The position numbers and the translations under genes were made by a program. Positions 44,601 through 53,218 of a DNA stretch of 64,000 nucleotides are shown piece by piece. Under the pieces are notes generated by a model. It ran no database searches, was not told the origin of the DNA, and worked only from the letters and a program-made list of their open reading frames with translations. The stretch comes from Flaviramulus_B aquimarinus (GTDB taxonomy: Bacteria > Bacteroidota > Bacteroidia > Flavobacteriales > Flavobacteriaceae). The number at the start of each line of letters is the position of its first letter. Position 1 is the first letter of the stretch. The DNA lies in the NCBI RefSeq assembly GCF_039543205.1, contig NZ_BAABJH010000001.1, forward strand, positions 930,001 through 994,000, in the 5' to 3' direction.

Positions 44601-44840
44601 GAAAGAACACCTTTTGACGCTGTTACTATTGGCTTTGTTGCTAATAACTTAATCATGTGGAGAGCTGCTGAAAATATCTATACGGATCCAGAATTTTCAA
44701 TTAACTCTGGCGCTGGACAAAATATAGGTATTGGTGCAAGTAATAATTCAACGGTAACAAACGGAACAACAGGTATTGGATCCTCAGCGCAAGCGCCACC
44801 TTCAGGAACTTACGGGTTTAAACTTAATTTGAAATTTTAA
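41673..44840 (+). CDS. SusC/RagA-family TonB-linked outer-membrane transporter
   Basis: Starting at the ATG at 41673 gives 1055 residues with a signal peptide (residues 1-22); an upstream TTG would add 10 residues before it and is rejected. After it come a carboxypeptidase-regulatory-like domain (about 25-105, GTISDGSGLPLPGATVLVKG), a TonB box-like DEVIVTALG, a plug (about 115-225) and a large barrel ending YGFKLNLKF. With the SusD-like lipoprotein that follows 12 bases later it forms a lidded outer-membrane importer for oligosaccharides or peptides. No STN domain, so it is not signalling to a FecR. Confidence 0.96.
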   Translation: MKTKFSGILTLLLAFVVQLTFAQEKTISGTISDGSGLPLPGATVLVKGTSSGTSSDFDGNYSITANQGATLVFSFVGYTTQEIAVGASSTINVTMEEDAEALDEVIVTALGIKRKPKELAYATTVVDQAAIIQAAPVDPVTALVGKASGLNINFSDNGVKPNSSIRLRASTSLTQSNNALIVIDGVPQASTALSDINPNDIESVNILKGASSVTLYGSAGANGALIVTTKRGKNDGKLSISINSAVTFEELKFFPETQSEFGSGSSNVFNYTPDENESWGPRYDGTIRQIGPLLVDGSFQTGKYAPIRNGRENFFETGITTQNSISLSGGDDTSTYFFSAQRVDKTGITPGDRYNRDNFRFNATKKYGNLETGTSVAFFQDYANVAGPSPTDGSFYRILLNTPAHIDLQKYRNWRTDQFSTPDTYFNAFFKNPYQIVDSNRDINKTNRLQAIANFKYTFSDWVSASYSLGGTWFNRETTNTQEAFAYDTNPAIGYSRPSDEVAAVLNGVASNFRLNSDFLVNIEGQLSDDFNLRLILGTHLEEFRSNQINIVGNNLFTNELYNVNVRTGQLGSNTTNFASPQTNNRKRLYSYFGDMTLGYQDYLFLTGSWRQDTSSTLPVANNTYSYYSGGLSFIATDAIEGLKGDVLNFLKLNVSYAKVGNDAAIGLINENFLVPTGFPLGNPGLRQTTRAVDPGLSPEFSYSTEAGFRAEFFKSRITLDANYYSVTTEDQINSIGASRASGASSFLTNIGEIENKGIELDLNLVPIQTEDFKWEVGATFTKNNSEVIDLGGPERIQIGTGFQNTATIFAKVGDAYPSLFAPGYQRDPQGRIIVEDNGNPAPTTELVNLGSTVPDVIIGATTKFTYKGLSLRAVADYKTGHVFYSTVVEALEFAGLTLNSVSTNRQPFIFPNSVYNTGTAENPVYVENTDRPTTDGTRNFWQTSYNEIKENYVVDASAIKIREIALDYTLPSKFLERTPFDAVTIGFVANNLIMWRAAENIYTDPEFSINSGAGQNIGIGASNNSTVTNGTTGIGSSAQAPPSGTYGFKLNLKF

Positions 44841-44852
44841 AAAAACTTGAAA

Positions 44853-46358
44853 ATGAAAAACATAAAAAATGTAATTCTACTTACGATATTGACATTGTCA
44901 TTTTCGTGTAGCGACAATTATTTAGATGTTAATGGAAGTTCGGCAAGTCCTTCCTCTGCATCGCCTGCTCTACTACTCCCTGCGGCTCAAAAAAATTCTG
45001 CCGATATGTTATATAATGCAGATATCCTTAATGGATCAGGAGATTCTTTTAACTTAATTGGTAGTATTCATGCTGGTGTTATGGCAGATTCTGGTGACCG
45101 TGTATGGTACCAACCTGAACAACAGTACTTAATTATCAATACAACGTACCAAAGAATATGGAATAACACATATACACTTACTTTAAGCAATTATGTGTTT
45201 ATTGAGAACTTTGAAGGTGAAGGTTTTGATAATTTTAAGGCTATAGCTAAAATAATGAAAGCATTCCATTTTGCTATGCTAGTGGATACTTATGGTGATG
45301 TTCCTTATACTGAAGCTTTTGCAAGAGGGTCGAATACTCAACCAGCTTACGATGATGATAAAGCTGTATATGACATTATCTATGATGAATTAAATGCTGC
45401 AATAAGTATGATTGATAATGCTCCTGATGGAACATTACCCGTATCAACTGATGCCATGTTTGGTGGCGATATGAGTGATTGGCAACAATTTGCTAACACA
45501 TTAAAACTAAGAATGTTATTACGTCAAGTAAATACTGGTGAAGACTTATCTGCAAAATATAATGAAATAGTAAATAATGGTATAGGTTTTATAACTAGTA
45601 CGGCTGCTATTGACCCTGGTTATGCAGATCAAACAAGTCAACAAAACCCGTTCTATACTGTTTTTGGTTTTGTTCCAGGTAGTACTACACCAGCTAGAAA
45701 TAACGAAGCAACACGTGGAAATGAATTTTTCGTAGACTTTTTAAAGGATAATTTTGATGATAGACTTTCGAGACTTTTCTTGCCTGCAGATTCTGATAGT
45801 GAATTTAGAGGTATTCCTCAAAACGTTTATACAAATGAGTTTAGAACAAATGCAACATCTGCTTTAGGCCCTGGCCTTTTAATTGGTAGCACCCAACCTT
45901 TACAAGTTATGCTAGGATCAGAAGCATTATTTCTACAAGCAGAAGCTGTTCAACGTGGGTTAATTTCTGGAGATGCAGGTGCATTATATAGATCTGGAAT
46001 AGCAGCTTCATTTGCAGAATTAGGAGTGCCAGATGCTGCTACAGCGGCGGCAGATTATGAATCTGGTGCATTTAGTAATAAGATTAATTGGGATTTAGCT
46101 GTAGGTGCTGGAAACGAAATTGAAGCTATTATTACTCAAAAATGGGTAGCAGGTGGTTTTATTTCTGGATTTGAAGTATGGATGGACCGTGTTAGAACTG
46201 GTTTCCCTTCAGGAATTCCTATTCCAGTAGATGCAAGATCTACAGTATTCCCATCAAATTTACTGTATCCTGAATCTGAATTAGCAACTAATCCAGATAA
46301 TGTTCCTGATCAGCCTAATAATGCTGCTTTTGACAGACATACATTCTGGATGCAATAA
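44853..46358 (+). CDS. SusD/RagB-like nutrient-binding lipoprotein
   Basis: Starting at the ATG at 44853 gives 501 residues; the lipobox is LSFSC with lipid Cys19, followed by acidic residues (CSDNYLD). The sequence fits the SusD-like 2 group (ALLLPAAQKNSADML, TLKLRMLLRQVN). The protein forms the lid of the SusC channel and holds substrate at the surface. It is 12 bases after susC and 26 before the next lipoprotein gene. Confidence 0.93.
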   Translation: MKNIKNVILLTILTLSFSCSDNYLDVNGSSASPSSASPALLLPAAQKNSADMLYNADILNGSGDSFNLIGSIHAGVMADSGDRVWYQPEQQYLIINTTYQRIWNNTYTLTLSNYVFIENFEGEGFDNFKAIAKIMKAFHFAMLVDTYGDVPYTEAFARGSNTQPAYDDDKAVYDIIYDELNAAISMIDNAPDGTLPVSTDAMFGGDMSDWQQFANTLKLRMLLRQVNTGEDLSAKYNEIVNNGIGFITSTAAIDPGYADQTSQQNPFYTVFGFVPGSTTPARNNEATRGNEFFVDFLKDNFDDRLSRLFLPADSDSEFRGIPQNVYTNEFRTNATSALGPGLLIGSTQPLQVMLGSEALFLQAEAVQRGLISGDAGALYRSGIAASFAELGVPDAATAAADYESGAFSNKINWDLAVGAGNEIEAIITQKWVAGGFISGFEVWMDRVRTGFPSGIPIPVDARSTVFPSNLLYPESELATNPDNVPDQPNNAAFDRHTFWMQ

Positions 46359-46384
46359 ATTAATAATTTTAAAAATATATAGAT

Positions 46385-47215
46385 ATGAAAAATATTATAA
46401 AATCCATTTCACTCTTATTAGTAGTGGGATTATCCGTTACATCATGTATCCTTGATGATGACAACTTAGCGGACACTTTTAGTGATGGGCCAAACTTTAC
46501 GAGCTTTTCGAATTTAAATCAAACCGTAAGTGCTGTTGCAACTGGTAATATAGTAACAGCCATTGTTAATATGGAACTTCAAGGACCAAATATGGTTGGT
46601 TTTACTGAAGATGTAATGCTTAGCGTTGCAGTAGATGCGGCAAACACAACTGCCATAGAAGGTGTGCATTATACATTAAATGCAACATCCATTACGCTTA
46701 CAGCAGATAATAATTATATTGGTTCTATTCCAATTAGTATAATAACAGCTGGTATAGTGCCTCCTCTTGACGAAGCACCAATTCTAACATTAGAATTCTC
46801 TAGTGCTAATGGAACAAATGTAATTACCAGTAGTAAATCTACTGAGTTAACAATTATTTATCAATGTTTTGCTGATATGGCTGGAACTTATTTAGTAACT
46901 AATTCATTAGGTTGTGGGATTAATAAAACAACAACTATTACAAAAAATGCTGATGGTTCATGGCGTTTTGGTACAGCTGATGGGTTCTTCCTTGATAGTT
47001 GTACAACAAATGCAGGGTTCCTTAACGGTGGAGACATTGTAGAACTTTGTGGTGATATTTTACCAACAGGTAATTTAGCTTATGGTAGTTTAGGTATTGG
47101 TACAATTACAGGAGGAACTTGGGATGCCGAAAATGGTATTGTAACTCTTAATAACATTAATACATGGACTGCTAATTTTCCAGCGGATTGGGTTTCGACT
47201 TATACAAGACAATAG
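46385..47215 (+). CDS. surface lipoprotein of the SusCD operon
   Basis: This 276-residue protein has a lipobox (SVTSC, lipid Cys21) with acidic residues after it (CILDDDN), matching a surface-export signal. Residues about 50-155 form a Calx-beta-like sandwich (TTAIEGVHYTLNATS, then TLEFSS). The C-terminal half is a small beta domain with four Cys residues. No enzyme motif is visible. In PUL-type operons such lipoproteins bind substrate at the surface. Substrate unknown. Confidence 0.75.
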   Translation: MKNIIKSISLLLVVGLSVTSCILDDDNLADTFSDGPNFTSFSNLNQTVSAVATGNIVTAIVNMELQGPNMVGFTEDVMLSVAVDAANTTAIEGVHYTLNATSITLTADNNYIGSIPISIITAGIVPPLDEAPILTLEFSSANGTNVITSSKSTELTIIYQCFADMAGTYLVTNSLGCGINKTTTITKNADGSWRFGTADGFFLDSCTTNAGFLNGGDIVELCGDILPTGNLAYGSLGIGTITGGTWDAENGIVTLNNINTWTANFPADWVSTYTRQ

Positions 47216-47237
47216 TTTAACTTAAAAATATACAAAA

Positions 47238-47990
47238 ATGAAAAAAATTAAATATATACTAAGCGCTATTGTATTGTCTACAGCCTTTTTTGGATGTGAT
47301 GATGATTTAGCTGACACTATTGATGAAAGTGCAAAACCAAGAGTAACTTTCACTGTAAGTTCATCAAATGCTCCTGAGATAGATACTCCAGAAATTATTA
47401 TTTCAATAAAGATGGACAAACCTATCAAAACAACAACAACGTTTGCTGCCACTCAAATTGGTGGTGATGCAGTATTACACGAAGACTATGAAGTTAGTGG
47501 AGGTGTAGTACCTGCTTATCAAACTGAAGGAGAAATCGTGATTTCTGTAAACAGTGATTTAGATGTTGAAGGTGACGAAACAGCTCAATTTGAAGTTGGT
47601 GCAGCTGCAATACCAGACCTTTATGAGGTTATTGGTACAGCTAATATTACCTTAACTATTGAAGACTATGAATTTTGTCTTTGGAATTTGGTAGCTAATG
47701 ATTCGTATGGTGATGGTTGGAACGGTGGTTTCATATCTGTTGAATTTGATGGAACAACATCTACATATGCTGCTACTCATCCTACAGATACTTTTGATAT
47801 TCCTATTACTAAAGGTTCAGATTATACAATCACTTATGTTTCTGGTGGTGGTACAGGTCAAGCTCCTGGATGGGAAGAGGAAAACTCATATGTATTAACA
47901 GCACCAGACGGCACTGTTTTTGCAGATGGATCTGGTCCTGAAATCCCTACAGCTGGTGTTATTACTAGCGGTACCAGTACATGTAATTAA
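47238..47990 (+). CDS. surface lipoprotein of the SusCD operon, second
   Basis: This 250-residue protein has a lipobox (AFFGC, lipid Cys20) with CDDDLAD, again a likely surface-export signal and similar to the previous gene. Residues about 35-135 form a Calx-beta-like domain (VLHEDYEVSGG, VEGDETAQFEV). The C-terminal part carries the motif NDSYGDGWNGG, seen in many secreted Bacteroidota proteins. It ends the operon; a strong terminator follows. Confidence 0.75.
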   Translation: MKKIKYILSAIVLSTAFFGCDDDLADTIDESAKPRVTFTVSSSNAPEIDTPEIIISIKMDKPIKTTTTFAATQIGGDAVLHEDYEVSGGVVPAYQTEGEIVISVNSDLDVEGDETAQFEVGAAAIPDLYEVIGTANITLTIEDYEFCLWNLVANDSYGDGWNGGFISVEFDGTTSTYAATHPTDTFDIPITKGSDYTITYVSGGGTGQAPGWEEENSYVLTAPDGTVFADGSGPEIPTAGVITSGTSTCN

Positions 47991-48009
47991 TATTTACATT
48001 AAAATATAT

Positions 48010-48050
48010 AAAAGCCACCTTTTTTAATTAAAAAAGGTGGCTTTTTGTTT
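48010..48050 (+). terminator. intrinsic terminator of the SusCD operon
   Basis: A perfect stem of at least 15 bases (AAAGCCACC with GGTGGCTTT plus A/T pairs) is followed by a T-run. It closes the SusCD-lipoprotein unit before the arylsulfotransferase-like genes. Confidence 0.9.
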
Positions 48051-48065
48051 ATTTTTAAAATTACT

Positions 48066-49730
48066 ATGAAAAAAAATTACTTACTCATTATGTTTGTGCT
48101 TTGCATTTGCACGAATTTATATAGCCAAAATACAGTAGGAACCATATCAAATGTATCAGGTTCCTATAATGGATTTACTCTATTTACCCCAAATCCATCT
48201 ACAGAAACCTACCTTATCAATAATTGTGGTGAAGTTGTACACCAATGGTCTAGTACTTTTACGCCTGGTAACGCCGTGTATGTACTAGAGAACGGAAACT
48301 TATTAAGAACAGGAAAAATAGACAATTCTTTTATAAGTATTGGGGGCATTGGTGGTAAAATAGAACTTTTTGATTGGGATAACACCTTATTATGGGAGTA
48401 TACTTATTCATCAACAAATGTTTCCCAGCATCATGATATATACCCATTACCAAATGGCAATATACTAATGTTGGCTTTATCAATTATATCTGAAGCTGAT
48501 GCTATTCAAGCAGGGAGAGACCCTTTTAAAATTGGTCAAAATCAACTTTATGGTGAACACATTCTTGAGTTAGAACCAATACTAGGTACTAATCAAGCTA
48601 ATATTGTATGGGAATGGTATCTTAAAGATCATTTAATTCAGGATATTGATAATACAAAGGATAACTTTGGTGTAGTTGCTGATAATGAACAATTATTGGA
48701 TATAAACTTTTTCAACAATGAAAATAGTCCTGGCGTAGCCAATTGGATTCATGCTAACTCTATTCAATACAATGCCACTTTAGATCAAATTGTATTAAGT
48801 TCCAGATTTTTAAGTGAAATATATATTATCGATCATTCAACTACCACAGCCGAAGCAGCATCGCATACAGGTGGCACATATGGCAAAGGAGGCGATTTTC
48901 TTTATAGATGGGGGAACCCAGAAGCTTATGGACATGGAGATGGTACCGATCAGAAATTATTCGGGCAACATTATCCACATTGGATAGCCGATGGCTTAAC
49001 AGATGCCGGAAAAATCATAGTTTTTAATAATGGAGCTGAAAGAAGCTTGGATGGAGAAGGACTCCCTATAAATTATTCTTCAGTAGATATTATAACACCT
49101 CCTGAAACTTCTCCTGGAGTTTATACGTATGATGCTGTTAATGGTTATGGCCCAACCGATGTAGAATGGACGTATACAGACCCTATAGAAGCAACAAACT
49201 TTTATTCCTCTATTTTATCTAGTGGACAACGCTTACCTAATGGCAATACCCTTATTTGTAGTGGTGCGCAGGGTTATTTTTTTGAAATTGATTCTAACAA
49301 AAATATTGTATGGGAATATATTAACCCAGATACGTCTTTTGGAATCGTAACGCAAGGTGATACCCCGTCATCTAATTCTGTTTTTAGAGCATTAAAATAT
49401 CCATTGGACTATCCGGCTTTTATAAGAAAAGATTTAACACCTAGAGGCCCTATTGAATTGATGTCAGATACAAGCAATTGTTCGGTTTTAAATACTATAG
49501 ATTTTAAGCTTGCAGATTTAAAGATAGTACCTAATCCTGCTATAGATATTCTTAATATTAAAACAACTGAAACGATAAACAACATTGAGGTCTATAGTGT
49601 TATAGGAAAACTTGTGGCTACAGATCAAAATTCAAATCAAATTGACATCAGCCAATTGAAAAGTGGATTATATATTGTTAAAATTTATTCAGGAGAAGCC
49701 GTAACAAGTAGAAAAATCGTTAAGAAATAA
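48066..49730 (+). CDS. arylsulfotransferase-like secreted protein with T9SS sorting domain (copy 1)
   Basis: Starting at the ATG at 48066 gives 554 residues with a signal peptide (about residues 1-20, ending LYSQ). The main part is a beta-propeller like ASST arylsulfate sulfotransferases; candidate active-site His residues occur in SQHHDIYPLPNGN, NWIHANSIQYN and FGQHYPHW. The last 75 residues are a type IX secretion C-terminal sorting domain (IVPNPAIDILNIKT, LKSGLYIVKI). It is probably exported to the surface or outside. A close paralogue follows. Confidence 0.85.
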   Translation: MKKNYLLIMFVLCICTNLYSQNTVGTISNVSGSYNGFTLFTPNPSTETYLINNCGEVVHQWSSTFTPGNAVYVLENGNLLRTGKIDNSFISIGGIGGKIELFDWDNTLLWEYTYSSTNVSQHHDIYPLPNGNILMLALSIISEADAIQAGRDPFKIGQNQLYGEHILELEPILGTNQANIVWEWYLKDHLIQDIDNTKDNFGVVADNEQLLDINFFNNENSPGVANWIHANSIQYNATLDQIVLSSRFLSEIYIIDHSTTTAEAASHTGGTYGKGGDFLYRWGNPEAYGHGDGTDQKLFGQHYPHWIADGLTDAGKIIVFNNGAERSLDGEGLPINYSSVDIITPPETSPGVYTYDAVNGYGPTDVEWTYTDPIEATNFYSSILSSGQRLPNGNTLICSGAQGYFFEIDSNKNIVWEYINPDTSFGIVTQGDTPSSNSVFRALKYPLDYPAFIRKDLTPRGPIELMSDTSNCSVLNTIDFKLADLKIVPNPAIDILNIKTTETINNIEVYSVIGKLVATDQNSNQIDISQLKSGLYIVKIYSGEAVTSRKIVKK

Positions 49731-49817
49731 AAATAATATATCAATTAGTGTAGAATTAAATATCTATACATTCCTATGCTGGATATATTAAACAATATCA
49801 TCAAATTATAAATTACT

Positions 49818-51473
49818 ATGAAACGTTTATACATAATATTTGCATTTTTAGGTGCTTTACATTCATATAGTCAAAATACTGTTGGTACGATTACAAATGA
49901 ATTAGGAGTATATAACGGATACACCTTATTTACACCCAACCACTCTGGTGATACTTATTTAATCAATAATTGTGGAGAAATTATAAACCAATGGAATACT
50001 ACAAATAGACCAGGTGTAGCTATTTATTTATTAGAAAATGGCAATCTATTAAGAACAGCAAAAATAGAGAATACGGACATAACCTTTGGGGGTGTTGGTG
50101 GCAAAATAGAATTATATGATTGGGACAATAACTTACTTTGGGAATATACATATTCCTCAAGTACTTTTTCTCAACATCATGATGTATTTCCTCTACCAAA
50201 TGGCAATATTCTTATGCTGGTAGCTACTACAATGTCCCAAGCTGAAGCCATACAGGCTGGAAGGGACCCTTCTAAGCTAATCGAAGGCAAACTATATAAT
50301 GAACAAATACTTGAATTAGAACCGGTAGGCTCCAATCAAGCCAACATTGTTTGGGAATGGAATATTAATGACCATTTAATTCAGGACTTCGATAACACCA
50401 AATCTAATTTTGGAGTCGTTGCTGACAGCCCTCAGTTGTTAAACATTAACTACTTAAGTAGTGGAAACCCTGGCCAAGCCAATTGGCTTCATGTAAATTC
50501 TATTCAGTATAATGCCAACTTAGACCAAATTATATTGAGTTCAAGGCATATGAATGAAGTATATATAATAGACCATTCTACTAGTACTCTAGAGGCCTCA
50601 GAACATTCTGGTGGCACATATGGTAAAGGTGGCGATTTTTTATACCGTTGGGGTAATCCAGAAGCTTACAATCATGGAAACAGTACAGATAAGCAATTAT
50701 TCGGACAGCATTACCCTCATTGGATAGCTGATGGATTGACTGATGCGGGAAAAATAATAATATTTAACAATGGTTTTGAGCGTGGTGTTGCTGGAGATGA
50801 ATTCTTTTCCTCTGTAGATATTATAGATCCTTTAGAATCTTCAGCAGGGTTTTATATTTATGACCCTATAAATGGCTATGGCCCTACAATGGCAGAATGG
50901 AGCTATACCAAGCCAATAAAAGAAGAATTTTATTCTCAAATTTTATCAAGTGCACAACGCTTACCTAATGGTAACACATTAATTTGTTCAGGTGCTTTTG
51001 GTCGTCTTTTCGAAATAGACTCAAGTAACAATATTGTTTGGGAATATATAAATCCAGACACCATAGCGTTTGGTGATCAACTCATTCAAACACAGGGCGA
51101 ATTACCTTCAGCATTTGGTAGTATTTTTAGAGTATTAAAATATCCTTTAGATTATCCAGCTTTTAATGGCAGAGATTTAACACCACGGGATACTATAGAG
51201 AAAGGTGAAGATTTGAGTAATTGCGAAGTATTAAATACTAAGACATTTAAACTTGCAAATTTAAAAGTATTTCCTAACCCTACTAAAGATGTTATAACTA
51301 TAGCAACAACAAACACTATCAATACCATTGAAATATATAGTACATTAGGCCAATTAATAACTACCAAATCCAATTCTAAAAAAATTAGTTTAAGCCATTT
51401 AACTAAAGGAATGTATATTATGAAAATTTACGCTGACCATGCTTCTATAACGCAAAAAATTATTAAAGACTAA
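49818..51473 (+). CDS. arylsulfotransferase-like secreted protein with T9SS sorting domain (copy 2)
   Basis: This 551-residue protein is a close tandem paralogue of the previous gene, sharing long identical stretches such as GGTYGKGGDFLYRWGNPEAY. It has a signal peptide (about 1-19), the same propeller with SQHHDVFPLPNGN, NWLHVNSIQYN and FGQHYPHW, and a T9SS sorting domain at the end (VFPNPTKDVITIATT, LTKGMYIMKI). The duplication lies 87 bases after copy 1. A terminator follows. Confidence 0.85.
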   Translation: MKRLYIIFAFLGALHSYSQNTVGTITNELGVYNGYTLFTPNHSGDTYLINNCGEIINQWNTTNRPGVAIYLLENGNLLRTAKIENTDITFGGVGGKIELYDWDNNLLWEYTYSSSTFSQHHDVFPLPNGNILMLVATTMSQAEAIQAGRDPSKLIEGKLYNEQILELEPVGSNQANIVWEWNINDHLIQDFDNTKSNFGVVADSPQLLNINYLSSGNPGQANWLHVNSIQYNANLDQIILSSRHMNEVYIIDHSTSTLEASEHSGGTYGKGGDFLYRWGNPEAYNHGNSTDKQLFGQHYPHWIADGLTDAGKIIIFNNGFERGVAGDEFFSSVDIIDPLESSAGFYIYDPINGYGPTMAEWSYTKPIKEEFYSQILSSAQRLPNGNTLICSGAFGRLFEIDSSNNIVWEYINPDTIAFGDQLIQTQGELPSAFGSIFRVLKYPLDYPAFNGRDLTPRDTIEKGEDLSNCEVLNTKTFKLANLKVFPNPTKDVITIATTNTINTIEIYSTLGQLITTKSNSKKISLSHLTKGMYIMKIYADHASITQKIIKD

Positions 51474-51492
51474 CACATATTTTCTTAATAAA

Positions 51493-51520
51493 GAACCATC
51501 TCTATTGAGGTGGTTTTTTT
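51493..51520 (+). terminator. intrinsic terminator after the second sulfotransferase-like gene
   Basis: A 9-base stem (AACCATCTC with GAGGTGGTT, one G-U pair, 4-base loop) is followed directly by a T-run. It lies 20 bases after the stop and just before the rlmB gene. Confidence 0.85.
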
Positions 51521-51521
51521 A

Positions 51522-51529
51522 TACCTTTA
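51522..51529 (+). promoter_or_regulatory. possible -7 element of rlmB
   Basis: TACCTTTA, one base off TAnnTTTG, lies at the end of the upstream terminator's T-run, 5 bases before the rlmB ATG at 51535. Weak. Confidence 0.3.
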
Positions 51530-51534
51530 CCCTA

Positions 51535-52269
51535 ATGGAAAATCAAACACAAATATTTGGTATTAGAGCTATTATTGAAGCCATTAATGCTGGTGAAACT
51601 ATTGACAAAGTATTTCTACAAAAAGGGGAAAGAGGCGAACTTTTTAGTGAACTAGAATCTCTTTTAAGAAAAAAATCAATCAATTCTTCGTATGTACCAG
51701 TTGAAAAACTTAACCGGTTAACAAATAAGAACCATCAAGGCGCTGTGGCTCAAATATCGCCTATCGAGTTTCATGATATGGAAGCATTAGTTACAAATGT
51801 TATCGAATCTGGAAAAACACCTCTTTTTCTATTACTTGACCAATTAAGTGATGTTAGAAATTTTGGGGCTATTATTCGTACTGCAGAATGTACTGGGGTT
51901 AATGGTATTATTATCCAGAAAAAAGGTGGAGCACCTGTAAATGGTGATACTATTAAAACAAGTGCTGGTGCTGTTTTTAAAATTCCTATTTGTAAAGTAG
52001 ACCATATTAAAGATGCCGTATTCTTTATGCAGGCTTCTGACATAAAAGTAATTGCCGCTACCGAGAAAACAGATCATACGCTATATGATGTTTCTTTTAC
52101 TGAACCCTGTGCTATTATTATGGGTTCAGAAGGACGTGGAATAAACCCATCTACTTTAAAAGTTGTCGACGCTAAAGCTAAACTACCTTTACTGGGCGAT
52201 ATTGAATCTTTAAATGTTTCTGTAGCATGTGGTGCATTTTTATATGAAGTGGTAAGACAACGTCAATAA
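51535..52269 (+). CDS. rlmB: 23S rRNA 2'-O-methyltransferase RlmB
   Basis: This SpoU/TrmH-family enzyme methylates the ribose of a conserved G in 23S rRNA. Starting at the ATG at 51535 gives 244 residues, the usual length; an upstream in-frame start would add 10 residues within the terminator and is rejected. It has an N-terminal L30e-like domain (about residues 1-75, TQIFGIRAIIEAINAGE) and a SPOUT catalytic domain with LDQLSDVRNFGAIIRTAE, IIMGSEGRGI and LPLLGDIESLNVSVACG, the knot. Confidence 0.93.
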   Translation: MENQTQIFGIRAIIEAINAGETIDKVFLQKGERGELFSELESLLRKKSINSSYVPVEKLNRLTNKNHQGAVAQISPIEFHDMEALVTNVIESGKTPLFLLLDQLSDVRNFGAIIRTAECTGVNGIIIQKKGGAPVNGDTIKTSAGAVFKIPICKVDHIKDAVFFMQASDIKVIAATEKTDHTLYDVSFTEPCAIIMGSEGRGINPSTLKVVDAKAKLPLLGDIESLNVSVACGAFLYEVVRQRQ

Positions 52270-52340
52270 TAAATCCCAAAAGACAAGTATAAAATTTCAA
52301 TCTTAAAAAACAAATTTTTACTATTATCTAAATAGAAAAA

Positions 52341-53060
52341 CTAGTCCTTATTCTCTTTATAAGTATAGTTTATTTTAGGTAGCTTCTCCTCTATTTCTAA
52401 ATTTTCGATAAAGTTTCCATCTTCATCAAAATGTTTTAAGAATGGATCGTTATCCTCGTTATAATCATCTTGTTCCCAAACATATTTTTTAGGTTTTGCA
52501 ATTTCTTTTCTAAAGAACAAAGCAAAGAATACACCTGTAATTAATCCAGCCATATGCCCTTCCCAAGAAATACCCTTTTCAATAGGCAATGTATACCAAA
52601 TCATGCTCCCATAAAGAAAAACAACTAAAAGGGATAACGCAATAAGTCTATAATGTTTTGCAAAAACACCTTTAAAAAATGTAAAACTCACTAATACATA
52701 AATCAATCCACTAGCTCCAATATGGTACGATGGTCTACCAATGCACCATGTTAAAAACCCAGAAAACAGAATTCCAAATAATACCACTTTCCAAGCAATA
52801 GGTCTATAGAAATAAAACAACGCCATAGATAATACAAAAAAAGGAATGGTATTATGGTAAATATGCTGAATATCGCCATGAATAAATGGGCTTAACAAAA
52901 CACCTCTTAACCCTTTTAGCGTTTGTGGATATATACCATACTTACTAAAATTAAAACCAAAACGCACTTCAAACCAAAACACTAACCAAATGGTTAATAC
53001 AAAAAATACTGGATAAGCCACTACGCCCGTAGAAAATTTGAAATGGTCTTTATTGTTCAT
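52341..53060 (-). CDS. rhomboid intramembrane serine protease
   Basis: This 239-residue protein has several membrane segments and the rhomboid active site: Ser117 in IGASGLIY, His169 in EGHMAG and the oxyanion HN at residues 69-70 in IYHNTIPFF. It cleaves membrane protein segments in the inner membrane. A soluble acidic C-terminal tail (about 188-239) follows. It is convergent with rlmB and divergent from rarA. Confidence 0.92.
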   Translation of the reverse strand: MNNKDHFKFSTGVVAYPVFFVLTIWLVFWFEVRFGFNFSKYGIYPQTLKGLRGVLLSPFIHGDIQHIYHNTIPFFVLSMALFYFYRPIAWKVVLFGILFSGFLTWCIGRPSYHIGASGLIYVLVSFTFFKGVFAKHYRLIALSLLVVFLYGSMIWYTLPIEKGISWEGHMAGLITGVFFALFFRKEIAKPKKYVWEQDDYNEDNDPFLKHFDEDGNFIENLEIEEKLPKINYTYKENKD

Positions 53061-53065
53061 TGAAT

Positions 53066-53073
53066 TAAAGATA
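53066..53073 (-). promoter_or_regulatory. possible -7 element of the rhomboid gene
   Basis: The minus strand reads TATCTTTA, one base off TAnnTTTG, 5 bases before the ATG. No -33 element fits well. Confidence 0.3.
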
Positions 53074-53218
53074 GCAAATAGTTACCCAATTTTAAGTTTA
53101 ATGCTAAATTGGCAGATATACCAGTGTAAAGCCCTGTTACCAGTAGGGATTAAACGACATACTTGAAACCCTTTTTGTTTTCTCTAAAAAAGCAAAAAAA
53201 TTACTTAATTTTACAGTT

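Noticed and set aside
53101..53200. Possible tRNA or small RNA (paired CCCT/AGGG, repeated TACCAGT)
   Set aside because: No cloverleaf, anticodon arm or CCA-like end could be built; the stem is only 4 bases.
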